Origin: Arthrobacter echini
GTDB lineage: Bacteria; Actinomycetota; Actinomycetes; Actinomycetales; Micrococcaceae
Reading direction: 5' to 3'
Assembly (NCBI RefSeq): GCF_004803505.1
Contig: NZ_SSWH01000005.1
Span: 62,001-126,000 of the forward strand
Length of the DNA: 64,000 nt
Below, one piece after another: positions 18,609-29,333 of the stretch (positions within the stretch are counted from its first letter, which is position 1; the number at the start of each line of letters is the position of its first letter). The notes under the pieces are model-generated. The model did no database searches and had not been told where the DNA came from. It saw only the letters and a program-made list of their open reading frames with translations. Position numbers and translations under genes: made by a program.

Positions 18609-19853
18609 CTACCGGTTGGCCAAACCTATGATCGTGTCCAGCAGAATCTGCGCTCCGTTTCCGACGTCGTCCCATCGCGTCTCCTCCTCCGGGCAGTGAC
18701 TGCGGCCACCGATGCTGGGCACGAAGATCATGCCGGTAGGTGCAACGGTCGAGATGTTCTGCGAGTCGTGGCCGGCGCCGGAAGGGATGGACATCTGTGT
18801 GAGCCCCCGCGCCTCGACGGCCGCGCAAATGATGTCTCGTACCTCCTCGTCCATGGGAACCGGCGGCACCGTAGGCTCGAATTCCATCTCCAGATCGAGC
18901 CCGTGCTCGGCGGCGATACTTTCGACCTCCGCGATGATTGCAGATTCGAGGACACCTACCAGCTCTGCGGTCGGCTCACGAAAATCGACACTGATGTGCG
19001 CCGTCTCCGGAACGACGTTGCTGCCACCCGGTAGAAGCCGAACGATGCCGCAAGTCACGACCGCGCGATCGCTGACCATGGGCGCGATGCCAGGTAGCGC
19101 AAGAAGAACTGCGCCCGCTCCCACGCCCGCATCCTTGCGTGTGCTCATCGGCGTGGTCCCTGCGTGATCGGCCTGCCCACGCAGGGTAATGGTGCCTCCG
19201 CCGAGACCGACAATGCCGGTGACGAGCCCGATGTCGATTCCCTGTGCTTCCAGCACGGGCCCCTGCTCGATGTGAAGCTCGACGGACGAGTCGATAGCAC
19301 CCTCGGGCAGCACCGAATCAGCGGCCCGCTCCACATCTCCTCCGGCGGCCGTGAAGGTGTCCACGAAACGATCGCCGTCGCGGCCTGTCAGCGATTCGAG
19401 CTCGCTTCGCGTCACTCCGCCGGTGATAGCGCGGGAGCCGAGCAGATGAGCGTAATTGCCCTCCTCGTCCGCGTAGACGACACACCTGACCGGGCGATCG
19501 AGAACGAGCTTCTCCTCGTGTATACGTCTGAGACATTCCAGGGCGGCGAGCGTTCCCAGAGCGCCGTCGAACGCTCCGCCGTTGGGGACCGTGTCGATGT
19601 GCGACCCCGACCAGACTGGTGGTCGGTCAGTGTCGGTAAGTGCATCTGCGATCGGCGAGCCCACGATGATATTGCCGATTCCGTCGACCTGGACGTCCAG
19701 GCCCGACCGGGTACACCGATCGATGTACCACTGACGTGCGGCGGTGTCGGCGGGAGAGAACGAGCTGCGGTCCAGCCCTCCGGCGACCCGACGTCCGATT
19801 TCGCCGAGGCGAACCAAATCCTCTGTCAACCGCCGTGAATCGATCAAAGTCAT
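18609..19853 (-). CDS. M20C-family Zn hydrolase (allantoate / N-carbamoyl-L-amino acid amidohydrolase)
   Basis: 414 residues, family of allantoate amidohydrolase, ureidoglycolate and N-carbamoyl-L-amino acid hydrolases. Metal and substrate motifs: SGSHIDTVPNGGAFDGALG, DEEGNYAHLLGSRAITG, HIEQGPVLE, GQADHAGTTPM, SGAGHDSQN and RSHCPEE. GAGGGG lies 7 bases before the ATG at 19853; the frame is open further upstream but without similarity. It is the first gene of a three-gene leftward operon with an M20D hydrolase and a membrane protein. Purine-catabolism genes are absent nearby, so N-carbamoyl amino acid turnover seems as likely as allantoate. Confidence 0.88.
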   Translation of the reverse strand: MTLIDSRRLTEDLVRLGEIGRRVAGGLDRSSFSPADTAARQWYIDRCTRSGLDVQVDGIGNIIVGSPIADALTDTDRPPVWSGSHIDTVPNGGAFDGALGTLAALECLRRIHEEKLVLDRPVRCVVYADEEGNYAHLLGSRAITGGVTRSELESLTGRDGDRFVDTFTAAGGDVERAADSVLPEGAIDSSVELHIEQGPVLEAQGIDIGLVTGIVGLGGGTITLRGQADHAGTTPMSTRKDAGVGAGAVLLALPGIAPMVSDRAVVTCGIVRLLPGGSNVVPETAHISVDFREPTAELVGVLESAIIAEVESIAAEHGLDLEMEFEPTVPPVPMDEEVRDIICAAVEARGLTQMSIPSGAGHDSQNISTVAPTGMIFVPSIGGRSHCPEEETRWDDVGNGAQILLDTIIGLANR

Positions 19854-20126
19854 GAGCAGACCCCTCGTCGACGTCAATAGAATATTTCTGCACCACCACG
19901 AGCGTCGTTGTGGAATTGGGTCTCTGTCGTCGAGGGCAGAGAAGTCATTGATTCTTTGACATCTCCACATGAATCTGTGGCGAGTACTTTCCATGAATTC
20001 GAGAATTCAGTTCCATGCAATGTACACCACCAGGGGCAGATCACGAGGACTCGGCGCGCCGATCACGCAGACAACGACGGAGCTGCGGTCTTGCCCGTGG
20101 AAACGGTGTGGGAGAGGGTTGGCTGC
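19854..20126. promoter_or_regulatory. Divergent promoter region upstream of the M20 operon
   Basis: 273 bases, markedly AT-rich between 19870 and 20020. A TATTCT box near 19880 on the - strand may be the -10 of the M20 operon. It contains the palindrome listed separately. Confidence 0.5.
19994..20009. promoter_or_regulatory. 16-bp palindrome TGAATTCGAGAATTCA
   Basis: Perfect inverted repeat of 7 bp with a 2-bp spacer, 141 bases upstream of the M20C gene and 118 bases upstream of the SDR gene. Such a compact palindrome in an AT-rich divergent promoter region is a likely repressor operator. No regulator gene is next to it. Confidence 0.5.
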
Positions 20127-20957
20127 ATGAGAGAAACAGTGCTGATCACAGGAGCGACCTCCGGCATCGGCGCGGAGTTCGCCCGCCAGTTCGCCGCCCG
20201 AGGCTGCGATCTGGTGCTGGTGGCCCGCGCGCCGGGCCCGCTCGAGGAGACGGCGGAGACGCTGCGGACGCAGTGGGGTGTGGCGGTGCAGACCATCGCT
20301 GCGGACCTGCTCGACGACGACGGCCTGGCCCGCGTGCTCGCCCGGCTCTCAGGCGCCGGGCGGCCGGCTGCGGAAGGGGCGGCGGAACCGGCGGCGGGGC
20401 ACGAGGGGGCCCGGCACATCGACACCGGCCGTCCGCCCGTCACCGTGCTGGTCAACAACGCCGGGTACGGCCTGGTGAAGCCGTTCGCGGACAACACGCT
20501 CGACGACGAGGTGCGCCACCTGCGCATCCACGTCGAGGTTCCCCTGGCGCTGACCCATGCGGCGCTGCAGTCCATGCGCATACGCGGGCACGGAACCATC
20601 ATCACCATCGCGAGTGTGGCCGGATTCACCCCGAGGGGCACCTACGGAGCTGCGAAGGCGGCGATGATCAGCTTCAGCAGGTGGGCCAATCTCACCTACG
20701 GCCCCGGGGGAATCCGGATCACTGCCGTGTGCCCGGGTTTCGTGCACACGGAGTTCCACCAGCGGATGGGCGCGGACAAGGCGAGTGTGCCCGGCATCCT
20801 CTGGCTCGACGCCGGCCTCGTGGTCCGTGAGGCGTTGCGTGACACAGCCGCCGGGAAAGCCGTCTCGGTGCCCAGCCTCCGCTACAAGGTGCTCGTCGCG
20901 CTTGCCCGGGTGGCGCCGTCGTCCGTGGTGGCGAAACTCGCCCGGCGGGGCCGCTGA
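20127..20957 (+). CDS. Short-chain dehydrogenase/reductase
   Basis: 276 residues, classical SDR with NAD(P) motif TGATSGIG at 8-15, NNAG at 110-113 and catalytic Ser163, Tyr173, Lys177 (TYGAAK). Probably a cytoplasmic NAD(P)H-dependent reductase of unknown substrate. A low-complexity insert of about 25 residues at 76-100 (Gly, Ala, Glu-rich) separates the second strand region from NNAG and is unusual for the family; it is likely a surface loop. GGAGAGGG lies about 12 bases before the ATG. It stands alone between the M20 operon and a YegP-like gene. Confidence 0.85.
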   Translation: MRETVLITGATSGIGAEFARQFAARGCDLVLVARAPGPLEETAETLRTQWGVAVQTIAADLLDDDGLARVLARLSGAGRPAAEGAAEPAAGHEGARHIDTGRPPVTVLVNNAGYGLVKPFADNTLDDEVRHLRIHVEVPLALTHAALQSMRIRGHGTIITIASVAGFTPRGTYGAAKAAMISFSRWANLTYGPGGIRITAVCPGFVHTEFHQRMGADKASVPGILWLDAGLVVREALRDTAAGKAVSVPSLRYKVLVALARVAPSSVVAKLARRGR

Positions 20958-21070
20958 CGGGGCGTTCCGAGTCATCGGTCGCCGTCGATTCTCCAGGTCC
21001 GGAAGCGCTCAGTGTGCTTATCATGAGTCATCGCCGATGGTGACGATGCCCCTTACAAGGAGGTAGGACG

Positions 21071-21334
21071 ATGGCAGGTTACTTCAAGCTGGTCGACGCG
21101 CACGACGGCGGATTCCGCGTGAAACTCACCGCCCCCGATGGAACCCTGGTTGCGGTGTCGACCTTCTACGCTTCGAAGGAGGAGGCGATCGCCGGGATCG
21201 AGCTCATCCGGGAGATCGCGGGAACCGGCCCCGTGGTGGACCACAGCCGGGACGACGTGCCGGGGACGAGCGCCATCTTCGGTGGGATACAGCTCCTCGA
21301 GGAGAGCGGAGACGCTCTTCGGCGGAAGGCCTGA
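21071..21334 (+). CDS. YegP-like DUF1508 protein
   Basis: 87-residue soluble protein of the UPF0339/DUF1508 family: one FKLVDAHDGGFRVKLTAPDG repeat followed by a SKEEAIAGIELIREIA helix. Family members commonly carry one or two such repeats; this is a single-repeat form. The role is unknown. Very strong AAGGAGGT ribosome binding site 7 bases before the ATG. It lies upstream of aconitase but has a separate promoter region after it. Confidence 0.85.
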   Translation: MAGYFKLVDAHDGGFRVKLTAPDGTLVAVSTFYASKEEAIAGIELIREIAGTGPVVDHSRDDVPGTSAIFGGIQLLEESGDALRRKA

Positions 21335-21360
21335 TGCGGCTGGAGGATCATGGTGTACGA

Positions 21361-21370
21361 CTGTATACAG
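21361..21370. promoter_or_regulatory. CTGTATACAG palindrome upstream of acnA
   Basis: A perfect 10-bp palindrome 62 bases before the aconitase start. The GTATAC core resembles operators of FadR-subfamily GntR regulators. The nearest regulator, directly downstream of acnA, belongs to that subfamily (FCD type), so it is a candidate binder. Confidence 0.45.
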
Positions 21371-21431
21371 TGACGCCGGGCGTGGAATAGGATAGGTGTA
21401 TTCCACAATCTCATCGAAGGGAGCCGACGTC

Positions 21432-24275
<2,844 letters not shown>

Positions 24276-24282
24276 CGCCGAC

Positions 24283-24318
24283 GGTCCGGGGCGGGAGCAT
24301 GCGCTCCCGCCCCGGACC
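24283..24318 (+). terminator. Terminator of acnA
   Basis: Perfect 16-bp stem (ggtccggggcgggagc / gctcccgccccggacc) with a 4-base loop, 7 bases after the acnA stop. It separates acnA from the GntR-nucleoside hydrolase operon. Confidence 0.9.
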
Positions 24319-24375
24319 CCAGGCAGCATGATCGCGCTGCCCACTTGTCCCGCCGAGACCAGCCGAAGGGGTGTC

Positions 24376-25041
24376 ATGGCCGAACGCACAGAGGTAGCGA
24401 CGCGCGTCGATGGTGACACCATCTTCCGGGCGCTGCGCGACGAGATCCTCGCCGGAGTCCACCCGCCGGGCACTGCGCTGCGTGAAGTGGTCATCTCCGA
24501 GCGGTTCGGGGTCTCCCGCACGCCGGTGCGGGAGGCACTCAGCAGACTCCAGCACGAGCGACTGCTCGAGCGGGCCGCCCGCGGACTCCAGGTCCCGCAG
24601 ATAGACCCGCAGGAGGTCATCCAGATCTACGACCTGCGCGTGATGCTGGAGGAGGAGGCAGCCGGGCAGGCCGCGCTGAACCGGGGGGCGGCGGATCTGC
24701 TGCGGCTCGAGGCGCTCGCGGAGCGCGACCGTGCCCTGCGCGATCCGGACGACACCACCAGGGTGACCAACAATCTCGAGTTCCACACCACGCTGTGGGC
24801 CGCCGCGCGCAACCCCGTCCTCAGGGATCTGCTCCAGCGCCTGTCCACGCACCTCGTCCACACTCCGCGCTCCACCCTGTCCGTGGGGAACCGGTGGCAG
24901 GAAGCGCTGACCGAGCACGAGGCGCTCATCCGTGCCGTGGCGGACCAGCGCAGCCAGGACGCGCGGGCGATCGCCCGTGCGCACATGGAGACGGCGCGCA
25001 CCCTGCGATTGCAATTGCTGCGCACCTCGGTGGTGGACTGA
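24376..25041 (+). CDS. GntR-family regulator, FadR subfamily (FCD domain)
   Basis: Transcriptional regulator of 221 residues. Winged helix at about 15-75 (IFRALRDEILAGVHPPGTAL, VSRTPVREALSRLQHERLLE), then an all-helical FCD ligand-binding domain (IYDLRVMLEEEAAGQAA and HEALIRAVADQRSQDARAIA). The ATG at 24376 has AAGGGG 7 bases upstream. It lies two bases upstream of a nucleoside hydrolase gene, so it probably controls that operon in response to a small molecule. A role at the acnA palindrome is possible but unproven. Confidence 0.9.
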   Translation: MAERTEVATRVDGDTIFRALRDEILAGVHPPGTALREVVISERFGVSRTPVREALSRLQHERLLERAARGLQVPQIDPQEVIQIYDLRVMLEEEAAGQAALNRGAADLLRLEALAERDRALRDPDDTTRVTNNLEFHTTLWAAARNPVLRDLLQRLSTHLVHTPRSTLSVGNRWQEALTEHEALIRAVADQRSQDARAIARAHMETARTLRLQLLRTSVVD

Positions 25042-25043
25042 TC

Positions 25044-26078
25044 GTGCCGCAGTCCCGCCAGCGCATCCTGGTCGACACCGACACGGGGATCGACGACGCC
25101 GTGGCCCTCCTGTACCTGCTGGCGACGCCGGGGGTCAGCCTCGAAGCCATCACCTGCACCGCGGGCAATGTCGGTGCCCGCCAGGTTGCCGCCAACAATC
25201 TCGCGCTGCTCGAGCTGTGCGCCCATGCCGGCCTGGAGGTCGCCATCGGCAGCGAGGTCCCGCTCGAGGTCCCCCTCGTGACCACGGAGGAGACCCACGG
25301 CGACCAGGGTCTGGGTTACGCCGTCCTGCCGCCGCCGCGCTGCAGTGTCTCGACCCGCCACGTTGTGGATGTCTGGCTCGAAGCCGCGCGCTGTCACCCG
25401 GGTCAGGTCACCGGGCTCATCACGGGTCCCCTCACCAACTTCGCCCTTGCGCTGCGCGCCGAACCCGAGCTGCCCATGCTGCTGAAGGGGCTCGTGATCA
25501 TGGGCGGAGCCTTCAACTACCCGGGCAACACGACGCCGGTGGCGGAGTGGAACACGCACGTCGATCCGCATGCGGCCAAGGAGGTCTTCGCGGCCTACGA
25601 GGGACTGCCGCAGGAGAAGCTGCCGGTCGTCTGCGCCCTCGAGACGACCGAGCGTATCGAGTGCACCCCGGAGCACATCGACGCCATCGCCGCTGGCGCT
25701 GGCGCTGGACCGGAACGCCTGTCCCCGGACGAGGCCGAGGGCACGCGCAGCACGAACCGCAACGCCGTCGTCGCCTGCCTCTCCGACGCCCTGCGTTTCT
25801 ACATGGAGTTCCACCGTCAGCACGGCCAGGGGTACATCGCGCACCTGCACGATCTGTTCGCTGCGATGGTCGCCACGGGGGAGTGCGGTGTCGCCGAGCG
25901 GCTCGCGACGGTCGACGTCGAGACGCAGTCGCCGCTGACCATCGGACAGACCGTGGCCGATGTCGCGGGGATGTGGAAGCGCGAGCCCAACGCGCGGATC
26001 GTCACGGGCACCGATCCGGAGGCGGTGTTCGAGCTCATGGTGCGACGGCTCTCGCAGCTGGCCCGGATGCACGGATGA
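25044..26078 (+). CDS. Nucleoside hydrolase (IunH family)
   Basis: Hydrolyses the N-glycosidic bond of ribonucleosides to give base and ribose; cytoplasmic, Ca-dependent. 344 residues. The N-terminal Asp cluster DTDTGIDDAVAL (11-22) forms the metal site; ITGPLTNFALAL and the EWNTHVDPHAAKEVF segment are conserved in the family. The GTG start lies 2 bases after the GntR stop, without a strong ribosome binding site, suggesting coupling. Coupled with the ECF transporter downstream it suggests salvage of nucleosides or a nucleoside-like compound. Confidence 0.88.
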   Translation: MPQSRQRILVDTDTGIDDAVALLYLLATPGVSLEAITCTAGNVGARQVAANNLALLELCAHAGLEVAIGSEVPLEVPLVTTEETHGDQGLGYAVLPPPRCSVSTRHVVDVWLEAARCHPGQVTGLITGPLTNFALALRAEPELPMLLKGLVIMGGAFNYPGNTTPVAEWNTHVDPHAAKEVFAAYEGLPQEKLPVVCALETTERIECTPEHIDAIAAGAGAGPERLSPDEAEGTRSTNRNAVVACLSDALRFYMEFHRQHGQGYIAHLHDLFAAMVATGECGVAERLATVDVETQSPLTIGQTVADVAGMWKREPNARIVTGTDPEAVFELMVRRLSQLARMHG

Positions 26079-26115
26079 GCTGACTCGGACCGGTCGCAGC
26101 CTGCAGCCGTCCCGC

Positions 26116-26203
26116 TACACTGGGAGCTGCCCACACCACCGTGTGGCCGGCGCCGAGGTGACATGAGGTGCGTGTCCCTCTCGAGCGTGCCCAAGGAAAG
26201 ACC
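26116..26203 (+). promoter_or_regulatory. Leader of the ECF transporter genes with two hairpins
   Basis: A TACACT box at 26116-26121 could be a -10 element. Downstream lie two stem-loops: CCACAC-cacc-GTGTGG (26131-26146) and gacatg-aggtg-cgtgtc (26160-26176), ending just before the AAGGAA ribosome binding site of the next gene. It does not match a riboswitch class I know. Candidate cis-regulatory RNA. Confidence 0.35.
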
Positions 26204-26980
26204 GTGAGTTCATTCTCCATGCCGGCAGCGGAGTCCTCCGCGCGGCGCCCCCGACGCCTGCTCCTCGTCCTCGGAGTCACGCTGATCGTCGCAACCTACG
26301 TGTTCCTGGTGATCCTCCAGCCGACAGAACTCACCGGCGGTACCGGCAGCGCCGCAGCACTCGTCTCCCTCGGCGGGTTCCTCGGCGGCGGCGCACTCCT
26401 GGTCGCCGGTGTGCTGCCCATGCTCACGACCAGTTCGCTGGTGGTCATGCCGCTGGGTATCGCCCTGAACATCGCCATCGGCCAGCTCGCGGGCTCACTG
26501 GGCCTGCAGATCTACCTCGACGCCATCGGGACCGTCCTCGTCGCCGTCCTCGCCGGACCGGCCGCAGGGGCCGCGACGGGAGCGATCAGCAATGCGATCT
26601 GGGGTCTGTTCAATCCCTTCGCGCTGCCGTTCGCGGCCGGCGCCGCCCTGATCGGTCTGCTCGCGGGCCTCGCTGCGAAGTACGGGCTCTTCCGCCGGCT
26701 CTACCTCGCGGCCGCAGCCGGGCTGGTGACCGGCGCGGTGGGCGGGCTCGTCGCGGCCCCGGTCGCCGTGTTCATGTTCGGCGCAGCGGGCAGCCCCGGC
26801 ACCAACGCGATCATCGCCGTGTTCCGCTCGCTGGGGGACAAGCTACTGGTCGCCGCGACCAAACAGGGACTGCTCTCCGACTCCCTGGACAAGATCGTGG
26901 TGTTCGTCCTGGTGGCACTGATCCTTCATGCGCTGCCGCGGCGCGCGATCCGGCAGTTCCCCTTCGCCCGCACGCGCTGA
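26204..26980 (+). CDS. ECF transporter substrate-binding S component
   Basis: Small integral membrane protein, 259 residues with about six helices and a long Gly/Ala-rich core; the segment GIALNIAIGQLAGSLGLQIY and LDAIGTVLVAVLAGP are typical of EcfS proteins. It would capture the substrate for the ECF module encoded by the next two genes. GTG start chosen because AAGGAA lies 6 bases upstream. The substrate is unknown; the nucleoside hydrolase next door suggests a nucleoside, nucleobase or related vitamin precursor. Confidence 0.8.
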   Translation: MSSFSMPAAESSARRPRRLLLVLGVTLIVATYVFLVILQPTELTGGTGSAAALVSLGGFLGGGALLVAGVLPMLTTSSLVVMPLGIALNIAIGQLAGSLGLQIYLDAIGTVLVAVLAGPAAGAATGAISNAIWGLFNPFALPFAAGAALIGLLAGLAAKYGLFRRLYLAAAAGLVTGAVGGLVAAPVAVFMFGAAGSPGTNAIIAVFRSLGDKLLVAATKQGLLSDSLDKIVVFVLVALILHALPRRAIRQFPFARTR

Positions 26981-26983
26981 GCC

Positions 26984-27739
26984 ATGCCCCGCCGCAGGAT
27001 CTACAACCCGCTGACCGAACTACTCACAGCCGCTCTGCTGGTGGTTCTCGTCCTCGTGGTGAACAGGTGGGAGGTCTCCCTCGCCGTCCTGCTCCTGGTG
27101 GTCCTCCCCGCGATCCTGCTCTCGGGCAGGGCGCGCCGGATCGGACTCGCGATCGCCATCGTGGTGGGTCCGCTGCTCATCTCCTCGCTGCTGCTCCACG
27201 GCCTGTTCTTCCCGGAGGGTGAGCGGATCCTGCTCGATCTCGGCTTCGCCCGGGTCACCGTGGAGGGGCTCGCCTTCGCCGCCGTGATGGGCCTGCGGAC
27301 CAGCGTCTTCGCCGGCGTCCTGCTGACCGCGGCCATGACCCTGGACATTGCCGACCTCGTGGCCACCATGACGCACTGCGGCTGGAACCGGAAGCTCGTC
27401 TTCATCGTGGGGTCCGCCGTCGGGCTCATCCCGCAGGTCGCGCTCCGCGGTGAGCAGATCACCCGAGCACAGCAGGCCCGCGGCCTCGTCGTCGGTGCCG
27501 GCCTACCCTCCCGCCTACGGGCCCTGCTGGCAGTGACCACTCCGCTGGTCATCGGCCTGCTCGTGGACGCCTCGGAGCGGAACCACATGCTCGAGGCGCG
27601 CGGCTTCTCCGCCCGCGTGCCACGCACCAGCTACCGGCCGGACTCGGACACCCCCGGGCAACGGCTCTTCCGGATCCTGTTGACTCTCGGTGTCGGCGCC
27701 TTCTGCCTGACGTGGATCGTCCTGGTGGTGCTCACGTGA
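26984..27739 (+). CDS. ecfT: ECF transporter T component
   Basis: Transmembrane energy-coupling subunit, 251 residues, about five hydrophobic segments. The two coupling helices carry the family Ala-Arg-Gly motifs: QARGL near 165 and EARGF near 205. It starts 3 bases after the S component stop and overlaps the ATPase gene by GTGA, so S, T and A are one transcript. It docks the S component onto the fused ATPase. Confidence 0.88.
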   Translation: MPRRRIYNPLTELLTAALLVVLVLVVNRWEVSLAVLLLVVLPAILLSGRARRIGLAIAIVVGPLLISSLLLHGLFFPEGERILLDLGFARVTVEGLAFAAVMGLRTSVFAGVLLTAAMTLDIADLVATMTHCGWNRKLVFIVGSAVGLIPQVALRGEQITRAQQARGLVVGAGLPSRLRALLAVTTPLVIGLLVDASERNHMLEARGFSARVPRTSYRPDSDTPGQRLFRILLTLGVGAFCLTWIVLVVLT

Positions 27740-29292
27740 TCCGGCTCGAGGTCGACGCGTTCTCCTACGACGGCACGGAGCAGGTCCTGGTCGGCCCGGT
27801 GCTCCAGGTGCACCCCGGGGACCACGTGGTCGTCACAGGTGCCTCCGGGTCCGGGAAGACGACACTGCTGCGCCTGCTGGCGGGCCTCACCGGCAGCGAC
27901 GCCGGAGCCGCCTTCACCGGATCCATCACCCTGGACGACGAGCGGCTCGACTTCGCCGGCTCGGAGCAGGATCCGCGCATCGACGCCGCCCGCTGGAGTG
28001 AGCAGGTGGCCTACGTGGCGCAGGGGGCGTGGGGACAACTGTCCATGATGTCCGCCACCGTCGGCGAGGAGATAGCCTTCGGCCCGGCGAACCGCGGCGT
28101 GCCGGCCGGGCAGCTGCGGGCGCGCGTGGACGCAGTGGCCGAGTCTCTCGGACTCACCCCGCTCCTGGAGCGTGATCCGCGCAGGCTCTCGGGCGGTCAG
28201 CTGCAGCGCACCCTCATCGCCGCGGCCATGGTGCAGCGATCCCGCGTCCTCGTCCTCGACGAGCCGTTCCAGGGCCTCGACGACGACGCGGCTGCGGAGG
28301 TCGCGGCGGCACTGGAGGTCCTCCGCAGGGAGGGCACCGGCATCGTGGTGTCCGCTCCGATACTGCCTGCCCCGATACTGCCTGCCCCGATACTGCCTGC
28401 CCCGATGCTGCCTGCTCCGATACCGGCTGAAGCCGCACCCCGGTCGGCGCGCGTGCTGGCCCTCGCGGGCGGACGCCCGGTCTTCGACGGGTCGCTCGCC
28501 GACGCCCGCACGGCCGGGCTGGACCGTTTCGGGATCGGGACCATGGGGGATCCCCCTGCGATCGGGGAGGCACCGGAGCGGCCGGAGCCTGCTGCTGCCG
28601 GTGCGGCCCTGCTGGAGCTGCGGAACGTGTCCTTCCGATATCCGCAGCAGCACGGAGCACCGCACGGCACCGGGCTGCGCGGTGTCGGCTTCTCCGTCTC
28701 CAGCGGTGAGATCATCGCCCTGCGTGGCCCCAATGGCTCGGGGAAGTCCACCCTGCTGCAGCATCTCAACGGTCTGCTCAGGGCCGACAGCGGTTCCATC
28801 GCCGTGGACGGCACGCCCATTCGCAGCCAGCCGACGGGCTCGTTCGCCGCCGTCGTGGGCTATCTGTTCCAGGACACCGACCAGCAGTTGTTCGAGCGGA
28901 CGGTGCTGCGGGAGGTGGCCTACGGGCCGCGCTCGATCGGCCGGCGCAGACCGGACGCGGAGCGCCGAGCGGCGGCTGCCCTCGACGAGGTGGGCCTGCA
29001 GGCGGTGTCGCAGGCCCACCCGTACGAGCTCGGCTTCGTGCAGCGGAGGCTCGTGGCGCTCGCCTCGCTGCTCGCGACCGGCCCACGCCTGTGGGCACTC
29101 GACGAACCCACGGCCGGGCTCGACGCGCCCGCCCGCGAGGTGATGGCCGCCCTGCTGAGGGCGCATGCACGCGGCGGGGGTGCCGTCGTCCTGGCGACCC
29201 ACGACGCCGCGTTCGCGGAGACGGTCGCGCACCGCAGCCTGTGGCTCGACGACGGCCGGATCGTCACGCAGGGAGGCACGGAGCACGGCTGA
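27736..29292 (+). CDS. Fused two-domain ECF ATPase with a repeat in place of the first switch-His region
   Basis: Energising subunit, 518 residues, two ABC domains in one chain. Domain 1: Walker A GASGSGKT (35-42), signature LSGGQ (151-155), Walker B VLVLDEP (171-177). After it, where GTTVVVVEHR-like sequence with the switch His is expected, the chain reads GIVVS followed by PAPIL repeats (207-230). Domain 2: Walker A GPNGSGKST (331-339), Walker B LDEP (455-458), switch His489 in ATHD, but a degenerate signature ELGFVQRR (431-438). Both defects fall in the same composite nucleotide site, leaving one canonical site. GTG start overlaps the EcfT stop by four bases. Confidence 0.88.
   Translation: MIRLEVDAFSYDGTEQVLVGPVLQVHPGDHVVVTGASGSGKTTLLRLLAGLTGSDAGAAFTGSITLDDERLDFAGSEQDPRIDAARWSEQVAYVAQGAWGQLSMMSATVGEEIAFGPANRGVPAGQLRARVDAVAESLGLTPLLERDPRRLSGGQLQRTLIAAAMVQRSRVLVLDEPFQGLDDDAAAEVAAALEVLRREGTGIVVSAPILPAPILPAPILPAPMLPAPIPAEAAPRSARVLALAGGRPVFDGSLADARTAGLDRFGIGTMGDPPAIGEAPERPEPAAAGAALLELRNVSFRYPQQHGAPHGTGLRGVGFSVSSGEIIALRGPNGSGKSTLLQHLNGLLRADSGSIAVDGTPIRSQPTGSFAAVVGYLFQDTDQQLFERTVLREVAYGPRSIGRRRPDAERRAAAALDEVGLQAVSQAHPYELGFVQRRLVALASLLATGPRLWALDEPTAGLDAPAREVMAALLRAHARGGGAVVLATHDAAFAETVAHRSLWLDDGRIVTQGGTEHG
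28357..28416 (+). repeat. In-frame 15-bp tandem repeat in the ECF ATPase gene
   Basis: Three perfect copies of ccgatactgcctgcc (28357-28401) and a fourth with two changes, then a partial fifth. Each codes for five residues of the PAPIL type. Copy number can change without shifting the frame. Confidence 0.95.
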
Positions 29293-29333
29293 TCCGACTC
29301 CCGCCGATCCGCCCCGGGCCCTAGGGTGGAGTC

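Noticed and set aside
24627..26072. A 481-codon antisense frame over the GntR and nucleoside hydrolase genes
   Set aside because: No domain, and the + strand genes have complete family motifs.
28357..28416. Intergenic repeat or recombination site
   Set aside because: The 15-bp units lie in the middle of the ECF ATPase reading frame and keep it open.
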